DNA from: Chersky-806 sp038252255
GTDB taxonomy: Bacteria > Actinomycetota > Acidimicrobiia > IMCC26256 > JAENVU01
Assembly (NCBI GenBank): GCA_038252255.1
Contig: JBBSAM010000006.1
Span: 89,652 to 153,651, forward strand
DNA length: 64,000 nucleotides
Direction: 5' to 3'
The notes beneath the pieces are model-generated. The model had not been told where the DNA came from and made no database searches. It worked only from the letters and a program-made list of their open reading frames with translations. The translations under genes were made by a program, and so were the position numbers. How positions within the stretch are numbered: position 1 is the first letter of the stretch; every line of letters begins with the position of its first letter. Positions 32,833 through 41,224 of the stretch are shown here, piece by piece.

Positions 32833-33524
32833 CCCGGCGCGCAGGCGCGGGCCGCGGCTTGTGCCGCGGCGTTGGCGGCGAGCTTCGAACCTCGTTGCAG
32901 GCGGGCGAGATGCGGGATCCGCCAGGGCTTGGTGACCAGGAATTTCAGCACCGCGGGACCGTTCGCGGATCCGTCGGGCTTCGCCAGCCCGAGCACGGAG
33001 TCGTCGGGGTGGTCGGTGGCCATGTCGCTGATGGCCCGGATGACCGACCATGCGCAACCCCGCCGGGTGCAGACCTCGGCCACCGCCGATGTCTCCATGT
33101 CGAGCGCGATCACCCCGGCCGCGGCGAGCTCCGCGACGACAGCGGGGTCGACGTGGAAGTCGTCGGAGGTCACGATCGTGCCGCGGGTCTCCGGTTCACC
33201 GAGGTGCGCGGGCCGGTACTCGTTGCCGGTCGACTTGTCGACGACGATGCTCGGGAAGATCAGATCACCGATCTTCACCGTCGGGCCGACGCCTCCCGCG
33301 ATGCCCACCACCATCACGTGGTCGACGGTCGTGGCGTCGAGCAGGTGCTCCGTGGCGCGCTTGGCGCCGGCCGTGCCGATCCCCGTGGTGGTGGCGACGA
33401 TCTGGGTGTCCCCGACGGCCCCTGACTGGACGAACGTGTCCCCGAGCGTGGTCTTCCGCAGCGAGAACGCCGCGACGACGGGCGCGAGCTCCTGGCGCAT
33501 CGGAGCCAAGATGGCGATCTTCAT
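32829..33524 (-). CDS. 5'-methylthioadenosine/S-adenosylhomocysteine nucleosidase-like protein
   Basis: A 231-residue phosphorylase-superfamily protein. IAILAPMRQELAPVVA is the N-terminal strand, VMVVGIAGGVGPTVKIGDLIFPS the purine-binding core, ALDMETSAVAEVC the Met-Glu ribose-binding motif, and VIRAISDMA the catalytic-type aspartate. The enzyme would cleave the glycosidic bond of methylthioadenosine, S-adenosylhomocysteine or a related nucleoside, releasing adenine. The adjacent divergent gene is an adenine deaminase-like enzyme (starts 56 bases apart), so the two form a purine salvage pair. Nucleoside specificity is inferred. ATG 33524. Confidence 0.8.
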   Translation of the reverse strand: MKIAILAPMRQELAPVVAAFSLRKTTLGDTFVQSGAVGDTQIVATTTGIGTAGAKRATEHLLDATTVDHVMVVGIAGGVGPTVKIGDLIFPSIVVDKSTGNEYRPAHLGEPETRGTIVTSDDFHVDPAVVAELAAAGVIALDMETSAVAEVCTRRGCAWSVIRAISDMATDHPDDSVLGLAKPDGSANGPAVLKFLVTKPWRIPHLARLQRGSKLAANAAAQAAARACAPG

Positions 33525-33580
33525 TGGCGCAGCCTGCCCGATCGGGGCGGTCGAAGCACGTACGTGAGCTGGAGGGTCAG

Positions 33581-34591
33581 ATGGCGGGTATCCCGACGCC
33601 CGAATGGTTGACCGGTCTGCCCAAGGCCGAGCTGCATCTCCACATCGAGGGGACGCTCGAGCCGGAGCTCATGTTCGCGCTGGCCCGGCGGAACGGCGTC
33701 ACGTTGCCCTTCGCGGACGTCGAGGCGGTGCGCGCGGCCTACGTGTTCGACGATCTCCAGTCCTTCCTCGACCTTTACTACGCGGGGTGCTCGGTGCTCG
33801 TGACCGAGCAGGATTTCGCCGACCTCACCACGGCCTACCTCCGGCGGGCGGCCGCCCAAGGTGTGCGCCACGCCGAGATCTTCTTCGACCCGCAGACCCA
33901 CACCGACCGTGGCATCGACTTCGCGACGGTGATCAACGGCATCGACCGGGCGTTGGACGAGGGCCGGCGCGATCCCGGCATCACGTCACGGCTCATCCTC
34001 TGCTTCCTGCGTCATCTCAGTGAAGACGCGGCGATGGAGACGCTCGAGACCGCGCTCGCGCACCGCGAGTCGATCACCGCGGTCGGGCTCGATTCCTCCG
34101 AATCCGGCAACCCACCGTCGAAGTTCCGAGCGGTGTTCGATCGGGCTCGCGCCGAGGGCTTGCTCACGGTCGCGCACGCGGGGGAGGAGGGACCGCCTGA
34201 GTACATCCGGGAAGCACTCGACCTCTTACGGGTCCTGCGCATCGACCACGGTGTCCGATGCATGGAAGACGACGACCTGGTCGAGCGCCTCGTCGCCGAG
34301 CAGGTGCCGCTGACGGTCTGCCCGCTGTCGAACGTCAAGCTGCGGGTGTTCGACGACCTCGCCGACCATCCGATCCGCCGGATGCTCGAGCGCGGCCTGC
34401 TCGTCACCATCAACTCGGACGATCCCGCGTACTTCGGCGGCTACATCGGCGACAACTACGTCGCGACCGCCGCCGCGCTCGGGCTCGATCGCGACGCGAT
34501 GCGCCAGGTCGCGCGCAACTCGTTCCTCGCGTCGTTCCTCGACGACGCCGAGTGCCAACCTCACCTCGACGCCGTCCAAGCCTGGGAGTAG
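33581..34591 (+). CDS. Adenine/adenosine deaminase family protein, adenine deaminase type
   Basis: A 336-residue TIM-barrel zinc hydrolase. The zinc ligands H19 and H21 lie in AELHLHIEGT; LTVAHAGEEGPPEY carries the third zinc-binding site; LRIDHGVRCMED and INSDDPAYFGGYIGDNY complete the set. The segment VGLDSSESGNPPSKF is characteristic of fungal and bacterial adenine deaminases rather than adenosine deaminases, so the likely reaction is adenine to hypoxanthine. The ATG at 33581 follows a good ribosome site (GGAGGG). It is divergent from the nucleosidase, which would supply adenine. A hairpin pair follows its stop codon. Confidence 0.85.
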   Translation: MAGIPTPEWLTGLPKAELHLHIEGTLEPELMFALARRNGVTLPFADVEAVRAAYVFDDLQSFLDLYYAGCSVLVTEQDFADLTTAYLRRAAAQGVRHAEIFFDPQTHTDRGIDFATVINGIDRALDEGRRDPGITSRLILCFLRHLSEDAAMETLETALAHRESITAVGLDSSESGNPPSKFRAVFDRARAEGLLTVAHAGEEGPPEYIREALDLLRVLRIDHGVRCMEDDDLVERLVAEQVPLTVCPLSNVKLRVFDDLADHPIRRMLERGLLVTINSDDPAYFGGYIGDNYVATAAALGLDRDAMRQVARNSFLASFLDDAECQPHLDAVQAWE

Positions 34592-34615
34592 CCGCGCCCG
34601 CGCGTCCCCGAGGCG

Positions 34616-34653
34616 GCACCTTTCGGTGCGGCGTGCCCGCGCTCCGGTGCGGG
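34616..34653. terminator. Two hairpins between convergent genes
   Basis: GCACC-TTTC-GGTGC (34616-34629) and CCCGC-8 bases-GCGGG (34636-34653) follow the adenine deaminase stop at 34591 and precede the convergent crotonase stop at 34689. Both stems are short and have no T-tract; they may end transcription from either side. Confidence 0.45.
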
Positions 34654-34688
34654 TGGATTACACCGAGACCTGAGGGCGGGCGACCGGG

Positions 34689-35495
34689 CTACTCGTCGAC
34701 GCGCCAGTTGGGGTCGCGGCGCTCGGCGAACGCGCGCGGGCCCTCCGCCTGGTCGGGATGCCCCCACATCGAGACGAGCTCGCCGGCTCCGGCGCGGCAC
34801 GCATCGGTGAGCCCCAGCTCGAGTGCTCCCCAGAGCGCCCGCTTGGTCGCGCGCATCGCAGCCGGTGAGTTCTTGGCGATCTTCTCGGCCAAGGCTTGCG
34901 CCTCGTCGCGCAGCTGTTCAGGTGGATCGACGATCTGGCTGATCATTCCCAGCTCGTAGGCCCGCGGTGCCGAGAGCCGCTCGTACTTGCCGACGAACGC
35001 CATGCGCATGACCGCCTCGACCGGCATCTTGCGCAGCAGCCCGATCGCCTCGATCGCCACGACCTGCCCGACCGAGACGTGTGGATCGAAGAACTGCGCG
35101 TCGGATGCGGCGATCACGATGTCCGCGTCCGCGACCCAATGGAACGCGCCACCGGCACACAGGCCGTTGACCGCGGTGATGACCGGCTTCCAGACCTGTT
35201 GGTGCCACGCGGTGAAGTGGAGATCGAAGTTGGCGACCGAGTCGCGGTACCGCTCCATGCCTTGCCCGTCGGTCGCGATCTCGGTGACATCCACCCCGGT
35301 CTGGAAGGCCCGGCCCTCGCCGGTGTGCACGATCACCCGGACCTCGGGGTCGGCGTCGAGCTCCTTCCAGGCCACCGCGAACTCGTCGCGCATCTGGGCC
35401 GACATCGCGTTGAGCTGGTCGGGCCGGTTGTTGACGAGCCAACCGACCGGACCGCGCCGCTCCACGATCAGGCAGTCGAACGACGAGTACCTCAC
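34689..35495 (-). CDS. Crotonase-family protein, copy A, both catalytic glutamates replaced by histidine
   Basis: A 268-residue enoyl-CoA hydratase/isomerase-fold protein: VNNRPDQLNAMSAQM, TGVDVTEIATDG, then the oxyanion loop NGLCAGGAFHWVADADIVIAAS, DPHVSVGQ and a conserved C-terminus ALWGALELGLTDACRAGA. At the two positions where crotonase has catalytic glutamates, this protein has His (in GGAFHW and DPHVS). The GTG start at 35495 is preceded by a GGAAGG-like ribosome site and is five bases after the stop of copy B, so the pair is co-transcribed. It probably acts on acyl-CoA intermediates, but the reaction is not the standard hydration. Confidence 0.82.
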   Translation of the reverse strand: MRYSSFDCLIVERRGPVGWLVNNRPDQLNAMSAQMRDEFAVAWKELDADPEVRVIVHTGEGRAFQTGVDVTEIATDGQGMERYRDSVANFDLHFTAWHQQVWKPVITAVNGLCAGGAFHWVADADIVIAASDAQFFDPHVSVGQVVAIEAIGLLRKMPVEAVMRMAFVGKYERLSAPRAYELGMISQIVDPPEQLRDEAQALAEKIAKNSPAAMRATKRALWGALELGLTDACRAGAGELVSMWGHPDQAEGPRAFAERRDPNWRVDE

Positions 35496-35500
35496 AAACG

Positions 35501-36319
35501 TCAGCCTTCCCGGTTCTGGGCTTCGAGTGGGAGCCACCGCGCCTCGCGCCGCTCCACGAACGCGAGCGGTCCCTCGGTCTGGTCGGGGTGGCCCCACATG
35601 GAGACGAGCTCCTGCGCACCGGCCCGGCACGCGTCGGTGAGCCCCAGCTCGAGCGCCCCCCAGAGCGCCCGCTTGGTGGCCCGCATCGCGGTGGGAGAGT
35701 TCTTCGCGATCGTCTCCGCGAGGGCTTGCGCCTCCACCGCGAGCTGCTCCGGTGGGTCGACGACCTGGCTCAGGATCCCGAGCTCGTACGCCCGCGCGGC
35801 GGTGAGCCGCTCGTGGCGGCCGGTGAGCGCCATCCGCATGATCGGCTCCATCGGTGACTTCCGCACGAGCGCGATCGCTTCGTACGCGGTGACCTGGCCG
35901 ATGGACACATGCGGATCGAGGAACGTCGCGTCGCTCGACGCGATCACGATGTCTGCGTCGGCGACGAAATGGAGCCCGCCGCCCGCGCACGTCCCGTTGA
36001 CGGCCGCGATGACCGGCTTCCACACCGAGTTGTGCCACGCGGTGAGGCGCAGCTCGGCCCGTCTCGTGCGGCGGGCCTGCTCCCGCAGCGCCTCGGGGTT
36101 CGCGCTCAGCTCCACGACGTCGAGCCCGGTCTGAAACGACTTCCCCGAACCGGTGTTGACGATCACGCGGACGTCCGGATCGGCGTCGAGCTCGGCCCAA
36201 GCCCGTTCGAGCTCGTCGAGCATGGTTGCGTTCATCGCGTTGCCGACGTCGGGTCGGTCGAACTGGAGCCACCCCACCGCGCCCCGGCGCTCGACGATCA
36301 AGGTCTCGTACCTGCTCAT
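35501..36319 (-). CDS. Crotonase-family protein, copy B, both catalytic glutamates replaced by histidine
   Basis: A 272-residue paralogue of the downstream gene, nearly identical to it in the last 80 residues (RATKRALWGALELG, then SMWGHPDQTEGP). The oxyanion loop reads NGTCAGGGLHFVADADIVIASS and the second site DPHVSIGQ, so the catalytic glutamates are again histidines. The similarity points to a local tandem duplication, with a less constrained N-terminal half. ATG 36319 overlaps the stop of the upstream acyl-CoA synthetase (ATGA), which suggests the ligase supplies the CoA ester on which the pair acts. Confidence 0.82.
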   Translation of the reverse strand: MSRYETLIVERRGAVGWLQFDRPDVGNAMNATMLDELERAWAELDADPDVRVIVNTGSGKSFQTGLDVVELSANPEALREQARRTRRAELRLTAWHNSVWKPVIAAVNGTCAGGGLHFVADADIVIASSDATFLDPHVSIGQVTAYEAIALVRKSPMEPIMRMALTGRHERLTAARAYELGILSQVVDPPEQLAVEAQALAETIAKNSPTAMRATKRALWGALELGLTDACRAGAQELVSMWGHPDQTEGPLAFVERREARWLPLEAQNREG

Positions 36320-37821
36320 GTCGGCGTCGTTTCGAGCTGATGGTGCAGGGCGACCAGGTCGTTGCGCAGCAGCTTGCCGGCCTGGTTGCGGGGCAGCGCA
36401 TCGACCCGGTGGAACACGACGGGAACCTTGTACGGCGCCAGGTGCGTGCGACACGCCGTCACCAACTCGTCGTCCGTGACCGAGGCGTCACCGACGATGA
36501 AGGCGACGGGGACCGCGCCGAGCCGGTCGTCGGGCACACCCACCACCCCCGCGTCCGCGACGGCGGGCAGGAGCCGCAGCACCTCCTCGACATGGTCGGG
36601 GAACACCTTGTTGCCACCACGGTTGATCACGTCCCCGGCCCGGCCCTCGATCCACACGAACCCGTCCGCGTCGACGCGAGCGAGGTCGCCGGTGTCCACG
36701 AACCCGTCGGTGTCGATCCGGTCGGCGAGGCTTGCGCCGTCGGCGTAGCCCGCGGCCATCGCCGGCGGGCGCACGAGCAGTCGGCCCACCCCGTCCGTCT
36801 CGGCCACCGCGCCCGTGTCGTCGAGCACCTTGACCGCGACGCCGGGATGCGGCCGGCCCACCGCGCCGATCTTCTCCGGATGCTCGCGCGCGTCGGCGGC
36901 CGTCCACCCGATCACCTCGCCGATCTCCGCCTGGCCGTAGCCGTTCAGCACGGTCACGCCGAACTTGTCGGTGAAGCGCCGGGCCTGGACCGGTGAGAGC
37001 GGTGCGGTGATGCTGCGCACGAACCGCAACGGGGAGAGGTCGACCACCGCAGGATCGTCGGCCAGCATCGTCATCGCGGCCGGCGGCAGCACCGTCGACC
37101 GGATCTCGAAGTCGTGCACGAGCGCGGCGAACTTCGAAGTTTCGAACCCGTCCATCACCACGATCGACGCACCGGCGCGCAACCCGAACAACACGTTGTA
37201 GATCCCCGCGTTCAGCGACAGTGATACCGCAATCAGATTCGGTGACCGGCGACGGCTCTCCGGGGGTCCCCCGAGCGCGGCCGACGTACCGCGGTCGGTT
37301 TGGCGCGCTCCGGCGGCCGGATCGTGCGGCTTCGCGCGCAAGGGCGCGAGCACGCGGTCGATCAGCTCGAAGTAGGCCGAGTGTTGATGGAGGATCGGCT
37401 TCGGCTCACCGGTTGTGCCCGAGGTCCACATCACGAACGCGGTGTCCTCCGGGTATCGGCGCCCGTCGTAGGACACGAGCTCGTCGAAGCCACCCTTCGG
37501 ATCGGAGACCGAGAACCGGGGACTCGTCGCCGCCGTCACGCGCTCGACCTCTGTCTGGGGGAAGCGCGGGTTGACGGGTACGAAGACGCCGCCGGCGAGC
37601 CAGATCCCGAACATCGTCGTGATCAGCTCGGGTCCGTCGGGGAGCTGCACCGCGACGGCAGTCCCGGGCAGAAAGCCGAACGTGTGCAGGTGGCTCGCGA
37701 CCCGCTTCGCGGCCGCGCGCGCTTCGCCTGCGGTGAGCATCGAGCCGGGCCCGTACAGCAGGGGTTCGTCGTCCGCGAACGGGTGGTCCATCAGCAGCGA
37801 CGCGAGCGACGGTGAGGTCAC
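36316..37821 (-). CDS. AMP-forming acyl-CoA synthetase with an apparent in-frame repeat insertion
   Basis: A 501-residue ANL-family ligase. Motifs: WTSGTTGEPKPIL (P-loop), LNGYGQAEIGEVIGW, DTGDLARVDADGFVWIEGRAGDVINRGGNKV and the catalytic Lys in LPRNQAGKLLRNDL. Between residues about 164 and 195 there is an Arg/Gly-rich stretch (GARQTDRGTSAALGGPPES) that is absent from the expected loop joining DP to PNLIAVSLS. Its DNA (37250-37320) resembles the short repeat at 46.5 kb. It probably activates the acid used by the two crotonases that follow. ATG 37821 overlaps the stop of the acyl-CoA dehydrogenase gene. Confidence 0.82.
   Translation of the reverse strand: MTSPSLASLLMDHPFADDEPLLYGPGSMLTAGEARAAAKRVASHLHTFGFLPGTAVAVQLPDGPELITTMFGIWLAGGVFVPVNPRFPQTEVERVTAATSPRFSVSDPKGGFDELVSYDGRRYPEDTAFVMWTSGTTGEPKPILHQHSAYFELIDRVLAPLRAKPHDPAAGARQTDRGTSAALGGPPESRRRSPNLIAVSLSLNAGIYNVLFGLRAGASIVVMDGFETSKFAALVHDFEIRSTVLPPAAMTMLADDPAVVDLSPLRFVRSITAPLSPVQARRFTDKFGVTVLNGYGQAEIGEVIGWTAADAREHPEKIGAVGRPHPGVAVKVLDDTGAVAETDGVGRLLVRPPAMAAGYADGASLADRIDTDGFVDTGDLARVDADGFVWIEGRAGDVINRGGNKVFPDHVEEVLRLLPAVADAGVVGVPDDRLGAVPVAFIVGDASVTDDELVTACRTHLAPYKVPVVFHRVDALPRNQAGKLLRNDLVALHHQLETTPT
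37250..37322. repeat. Repeat-like segment inside an acyl-CoA synthetase gene
   Basis: Read on the minus strand, this segment starts CCGGCCGCCGGAGCGCGCC, continues with ACCGACCGCGGT and ends GGGGGACCCCCGGAGAG. The first 15 bases from CCGCCGG to GCGCC match the repeat units at 46515-46623 exactly, and the following ACCGAyCGCkGT and GCGCTC blocks match in order. It sits inside a coding frame without breaking it, which would be unusual for a REP-like element. Confidence 0.5.
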
Positions 37822-39092
37822 GACCGCGGCACTTCCGCCCAGGGGACGTCGTGGTACGGGTCGGGTTCACGCGGCAGGCCGAGCACCCGTTCCGCCACGA
37901 TGTTCTTGTTCACCTCGGTGGTGCCGCCTTCGATCGTGTTGGCCCGGCTGCGCAGCATGGCGCGACTCTCGAACGGCATGGCCTCGGCCCACTCGTCGAG
38001 ATCGCGGTTCGGGCCGTCCCAGGCGATCGCCGCGGGACCGAGCAGGTCCGCGGCCAGGCGCTGCAGCCGCTGATTCAGGCTGCCTTGGTGCACCTTGCCG
38101 ATGGAACCCGCCGGCCCTGGCGTCCCGCCGGCCGCCAGCGCGCTCCGCACGCGTTGGTTCGTCCAGTCGCGGATGCGCTCCTCGCTGTACAGCTGCATGA
38201 GCTGCTGGCGCACCGGGGGGTCGCTCGAGCGACCGAGCTCCACCGCGCGCTGGATGACGCGGTCGATGCCCGACCCACCGATCCGGTCGACGCCGCCCGA
38301 GCCGGAACCCGACACCATCTGCCGTTCCCCGGCCAGCGTCGCGCCCGCAACGCGCCAACCGTCGCCGGTCGCGCCGACGCGGTGCGCGTCCGGTACCCGG
38401 ACGGCGTCGAGGAAGACCTCGTTGAAGTCCACCTCTCCACCGATGTGCCGCAACGGCCGCACCTCGACCCCTGGCGCGTGCAGGTCCACGATGAAGTACG
38501 TCAGCCCCCGGCGCTTGGGCACGTCCGGATCGGTGCGGGCGAGACAGATTGCGAAGTCCGAGAGATGCGCCCATGTGGTCCACACCTTCTGGCCGCTCAG
38601 CACCCACTCCTCGCCGTCCAGCGTCGCCCGGGTTGCCAGCGACGCGAGATCCGAGCCCGCGCCCGGCTCGCTCAGCAGCTGGCACCACTTCTCCTCGTTG
38701 CGCACGAGTGGCGGGAGAAAGCGCAGGCGCTGCTCCTCGGTCCCGTGCGCGAAGAGTGCCGGGGCCGCGCTGTTCAGGCCGAGCGGGTTCAGCCGGCCGA
38801 GGTTGAACGGCGCGAGCACCGACTCCGCGATGCGCGCTTGCGCCGGGCTGAGATCGAGGCCGCCGTACTCTTCCGGCCAGGTCGCGACCGCGAGCCCGCT
38901 CGCCGCGAACATCGGGTACCACTGCTCGTACTCGGCCCGGCTCCGCACCTTCCGGATCGCGGCCCGTCCGCCGGCGCGGGCTGCCGCCCGCCAAGCCTCG
39001 GGCACGTGCTCGGCGACCCAGTCCGCGACGGCTCGGCGCACGTCAGCGTCGGTGGACGACCGATCGAGGGGCAAATGGGCGCTGACCTGCAC
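37818..39092 (-). CDS. Acyl-CoA dehydrogenase
   Basis: A 424-residue flavoprotein of normal length. NEEKWCQLLSEPGAGSDLASLATRA is the FAD/substrate signature, VWTTWAHLSDFAICLARTD follows, and RANTIEGGTTEVNKNIVAERVLGLP holds the C-terminal signature with the GGTTEVNKN motif, as in actinobacterial dehydrogenases for branched or cyclic acyl-CoA. It would introduce an alpha-beta double bond in an acyl-CoA and pass electrons to ETF. The chosen GTG start at 39092 is uncertain; a GTG six bases further in is possible. The 19-base gap to the divergent dehydratase at 39112 means the promoters overlap. Confidence 0.85.
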   Translation of the reverse strand: MQVSAHLPLDRSSTDADVRRAVADWVAEHVPEAWRAAARAGGRAAIRKVRSRAEYEQWYPMFAASGLAVATWPEEYGGLDLSPAQARIAESVLAPFNLGRLNPLGLNSAAPALFAHGTEEQRLRFLPPLVRNEEKWCQLLSEPGAGSDLASLATRATLDGEEWVLSGQKVWTTWAHLSDFAICLARTDPDVPKRRGLTYFIVDLHAPGVEVRPLRHIGGEVDFNEVFLDAVRVPDAHRVGATGDGWRVAGATLAGERQMVSGSGSGGVDRIGGSGIDRVIQRAVELGRSSDPPVRQQLMQLYSEERIRDWTNQRVRSALAAGGTPGPAGSIGKVHQGSLNQRLQRLAADLLGPAAIAWDGPNRDLDEWAEAMPFESRAMLRSRANTIEGGTTEVNKNIVAERVLGLPREPDPYHDVPWAEVPRS

Positions 39093-39111
39093 GAGGCCGT
39101 ACCGTACGCGA

Positions 39112-40392
39112 ATGGTCGACGGGAACGCGGAAGGGATCACGGACGACGGCGTCGAACGTCTGCGCGGGCGCATCGGGATCGCCCGCCCGCACACGCAACC
39201 TCCGCACTACCGCTTTCCGAACGAGGACGCGTTCCGCAACGTCGCCGAGGCGTACGGCGATGACAACCCACTCTGGTGCGACCCCGGGTACGCGCGGGCA
39301 TCCCGATGGGGTGGCGTGATCGCGTCACCTCATCTCGTCGGGGGCGACACGCTCATCGGTGAAGACGAGGTCGCCGAGATCCCTGACGAGAGCCGGGCGC
39401 TGCTCCGGGGCGATCCGATCCGCGGCGCGCACGCGTTCTACGCCGGCAGCTCCCGGGAGTGGTGGGCTCCGCTGTATCCGGGCCGCCGGATCGTGCGCCG
39501 CAACGCGCTGGTGGGAGTGCACGACAAGCGGAGCGACTTCGCGGGGCGCGCGGTGCACGAGTGGACCGCGGAGGTCTTCGCGTCCCGTGATCCGGACGAG
39601 GTCCTCGCGGCTCAGTACCGGCTCATGATCCGGACGGACCGGGCGAAGGCCGAACAGCGGGGGAAGTACGACGCGACGGTCATCGAGCCGTACACCGACG
39701 ACGAGATCGCCGCGATCGATGCGGTCTCCGCCTCCGAGCGCGCCCGGCGCCGAGGTCATGAGGCCCGCTTCTTCGAAGACGTCGAGGAGGGCGATGAAGT
39801 CGGGCCGTTGGTGAAGGGACCGCTACGGGTCACGGACATGGTGTGCTGGCATGTGGGCATGGGCATGGGTCTGTACGGCGTGAAGGCGCTGCGGCTCGGC
39901 TATGACCAGCGCCAACGCGTGCCGCGGTTCTTCCGTCCGGACGACCTGAACATCCCGGACGTGCAGCAACGCGTCCACTGGGACCCGGAGTGGGCGCGCA
40001 AGGCGGGGAATCCCGCGAGCTATGACTACGGGCGAATGCGCGAGACGTGGTTGATCCATCTCTGCACCGACTGGATGGGCGACGACGCATGGCTCTGGAA
40101 GCTCGACTGCGAGTTCCGTCGCTTCAACTACGTCGGTGACACGCATTGGATGCGCGGCCGGGTGGAGCGCAAGCTGATGGTCGACGGTGACCGTCCCGCG
40201 GTCGAGCTCGAGATCTGGGGCGAGAACCAGCGCGGTGAGGTCACGACACCGGGACACGCGACGATCCTGCTGCCGAGCCGGGACCACGGCCCGGTACGGC
40301 TCCCCGACCCGCCCGGGCACGCAACCACCTGCGCGGCGGCATTCGACGCACTCGTGGACCGCTTCGCCAAGATGGAAGAAGCCCCAGCATGA
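39112..40392 (+). CDS. FAS1-like dehydratase/MaoC double-hotdog protein
   Basis: A 426-residue protein of two hotdog units. The first (residues 25-170) has PHYRFPNEDAFRNVAEAYGDDNPLWCDPGYARASRWGGVIASP, the FAS1-like dehydratase signature. The second (about 220-420) has RFFEDVEEGDEVGPLVKGPLRVTDMVCWHVGMG and GHATILLPS, as in MaoC-type hydratases, with the N-terminal unit lacking part of the active site. It probably hydrates the enoyl-CoA made by the divergent dehydrogenase. ATG 39112. The TGA overlaps the ATG of the crotonase that follows, so the two form an operon. Confidence 0.82.
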   Translation: MVDGNAEGITDDGVERLRGRIGIARPHTQPPHYRFPNEDAFRNVAEAYGDDNPLWCDPGYARASRWGGVIASPHLVGGDTLIGEDEVAEIPDESRALLRGDPIRGAHAFYAGSSREWWAPLYPGRRIVRRNALVGVHDKRSDFAGRAVHEWTAEVFASRDPDEVLAAQYRLMIRTDRAKAEQRGKYDATVIEPYTDDEIAAIDAVSASERARRRGHEARFFEDVEEGDEVGPLVKGPLRVTDMVCWHVGMGMGLYGVKALRLGYDQRQRVPRFFRPDDLNIPDVQQRVHWDPEWARKAGNPASYDYGRMRETWLIHLCTDWMGDDAWLWKLDCEFRRFNYVGDTHWMRGRVERKLMVDGDRPAVELEIWGENQRGEVTTPGHATILLPSRDHGPVRLPDPPGHATTCAAAFDALVDRFAKMEEAPA

Positions 40393-41198
40393 AGACGTAC
40401 CCGACCCCACCTGACGGTCTCGTGGTGGAAGCCGACGGTCCCGTGCTGCGGCTGCGGCTGGACCGTCCGGACCGCCGCAACGCCGTCACGGACGAGATCG
40501 TGCTCGCGCTCATCGAGACGATCGAAGCCGCGGGAAGCGATGAAGCGGTACGGGTGATCGCGCTGTCCGGTACCGGTGAGCACTTCTGCTCGGGCTTCGA
40601 CCTCGGCCAGCGCGGGCAGAGCGACACCAAGCCGCGCGCCGGGGCGACGCAGCGCCAGATGCGCTGGCACGTCAACCGGCTCATCCCCACGATGCTCGAG
40701 ACCCAGACCCCGATCGTCACCGCGGCAACCGGGTACGTGATCGGCCTCGGGCTGAACCTGGTGCTCGCGTCCGACTTCGCCGTCGTGGCGGACGACGCCC
40801 GCCTGCGCGCACCCTTCACCGGGATGGGCTTCACCCCCGACTCCGGCGCGTCATGGTTGATCCCGCGACTCGTCGGCGTGGCCCGGGCCAAGGAGATGCT
40901 GCTGCTGAGCCGCGAGATCACCGGGCTGCAGGCCGCGGACTGGGGGCTCGTGCATCGCGCGGTGCCGCAGCAGGCCGTGGGCCCCGTCGCCGCCGAGCTC
41001 GTCGCCGAGCTGGCCGAGGCCGCGACGGTCGCGGTCGGGTTGACGAAGCTGCTCGTGCAGCGCAGCCTCACCGTCGACCTCGAGCGTCACCTCGCCGACG
41101 AAGCCTTGGCGATCGAGCTTTCGAGCCGTTCGACGGACTTCCAGGAGTTCGCCCGGGCGCGCCGGGATCGCCGTGAGCCAGACTTCGACGGTCGCTAG
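40389..41198 (+). CDS. Enoyl-CoA hydratase/isomerase (crotonase) family protein
   Basis: A 269-residue crotonase. Motifs: LRLDRPDRRNAVTDEIVL, EHFCSGFDLGQRGQS, TGYVIGLGLNLVLASDFAVVADDARLRAPF, then GFTPDSGASWLIPRLVG. The proposed second catalytic position holds an acidic residue in PDSGAS, while the GGGxE glutamate position is occupied by Asn, so an isomerase- or lyase-type reaction is more likely than simple hydration. It is in an operon with the double-hotdog dehydratase (ATGA overlap) and is followed 27 bases later by an acyl-CoA synthetase. Confidence 0.84.
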   Translation: MKTYPTPPDGLVVEADGPVLRLRLDRPDRRNAVTDEIVLALIETIEAAGSDEAVRVIALSGTGEHFCSGFDLGQRGQSDTKPRAGATQRQMRWHVNRLIPTMLETQTPIVTAATGYVIGLGLNLVLASDFAVVADDARLRAPFTGMGFTPDSGASWLIPRLVGVARAKEMLLLSREITGLQAADWGLVHRAVPQQAVGPVAAELVAELAEAATVAVGLTKLLVQRSLTVDLERHLADEALAIELSSRSTDFQEFARARRDRREPDFDGR

Positions 41199-41224
41199 AC
41201 GGGGGTGGAGCGAGATGGGGTGGA

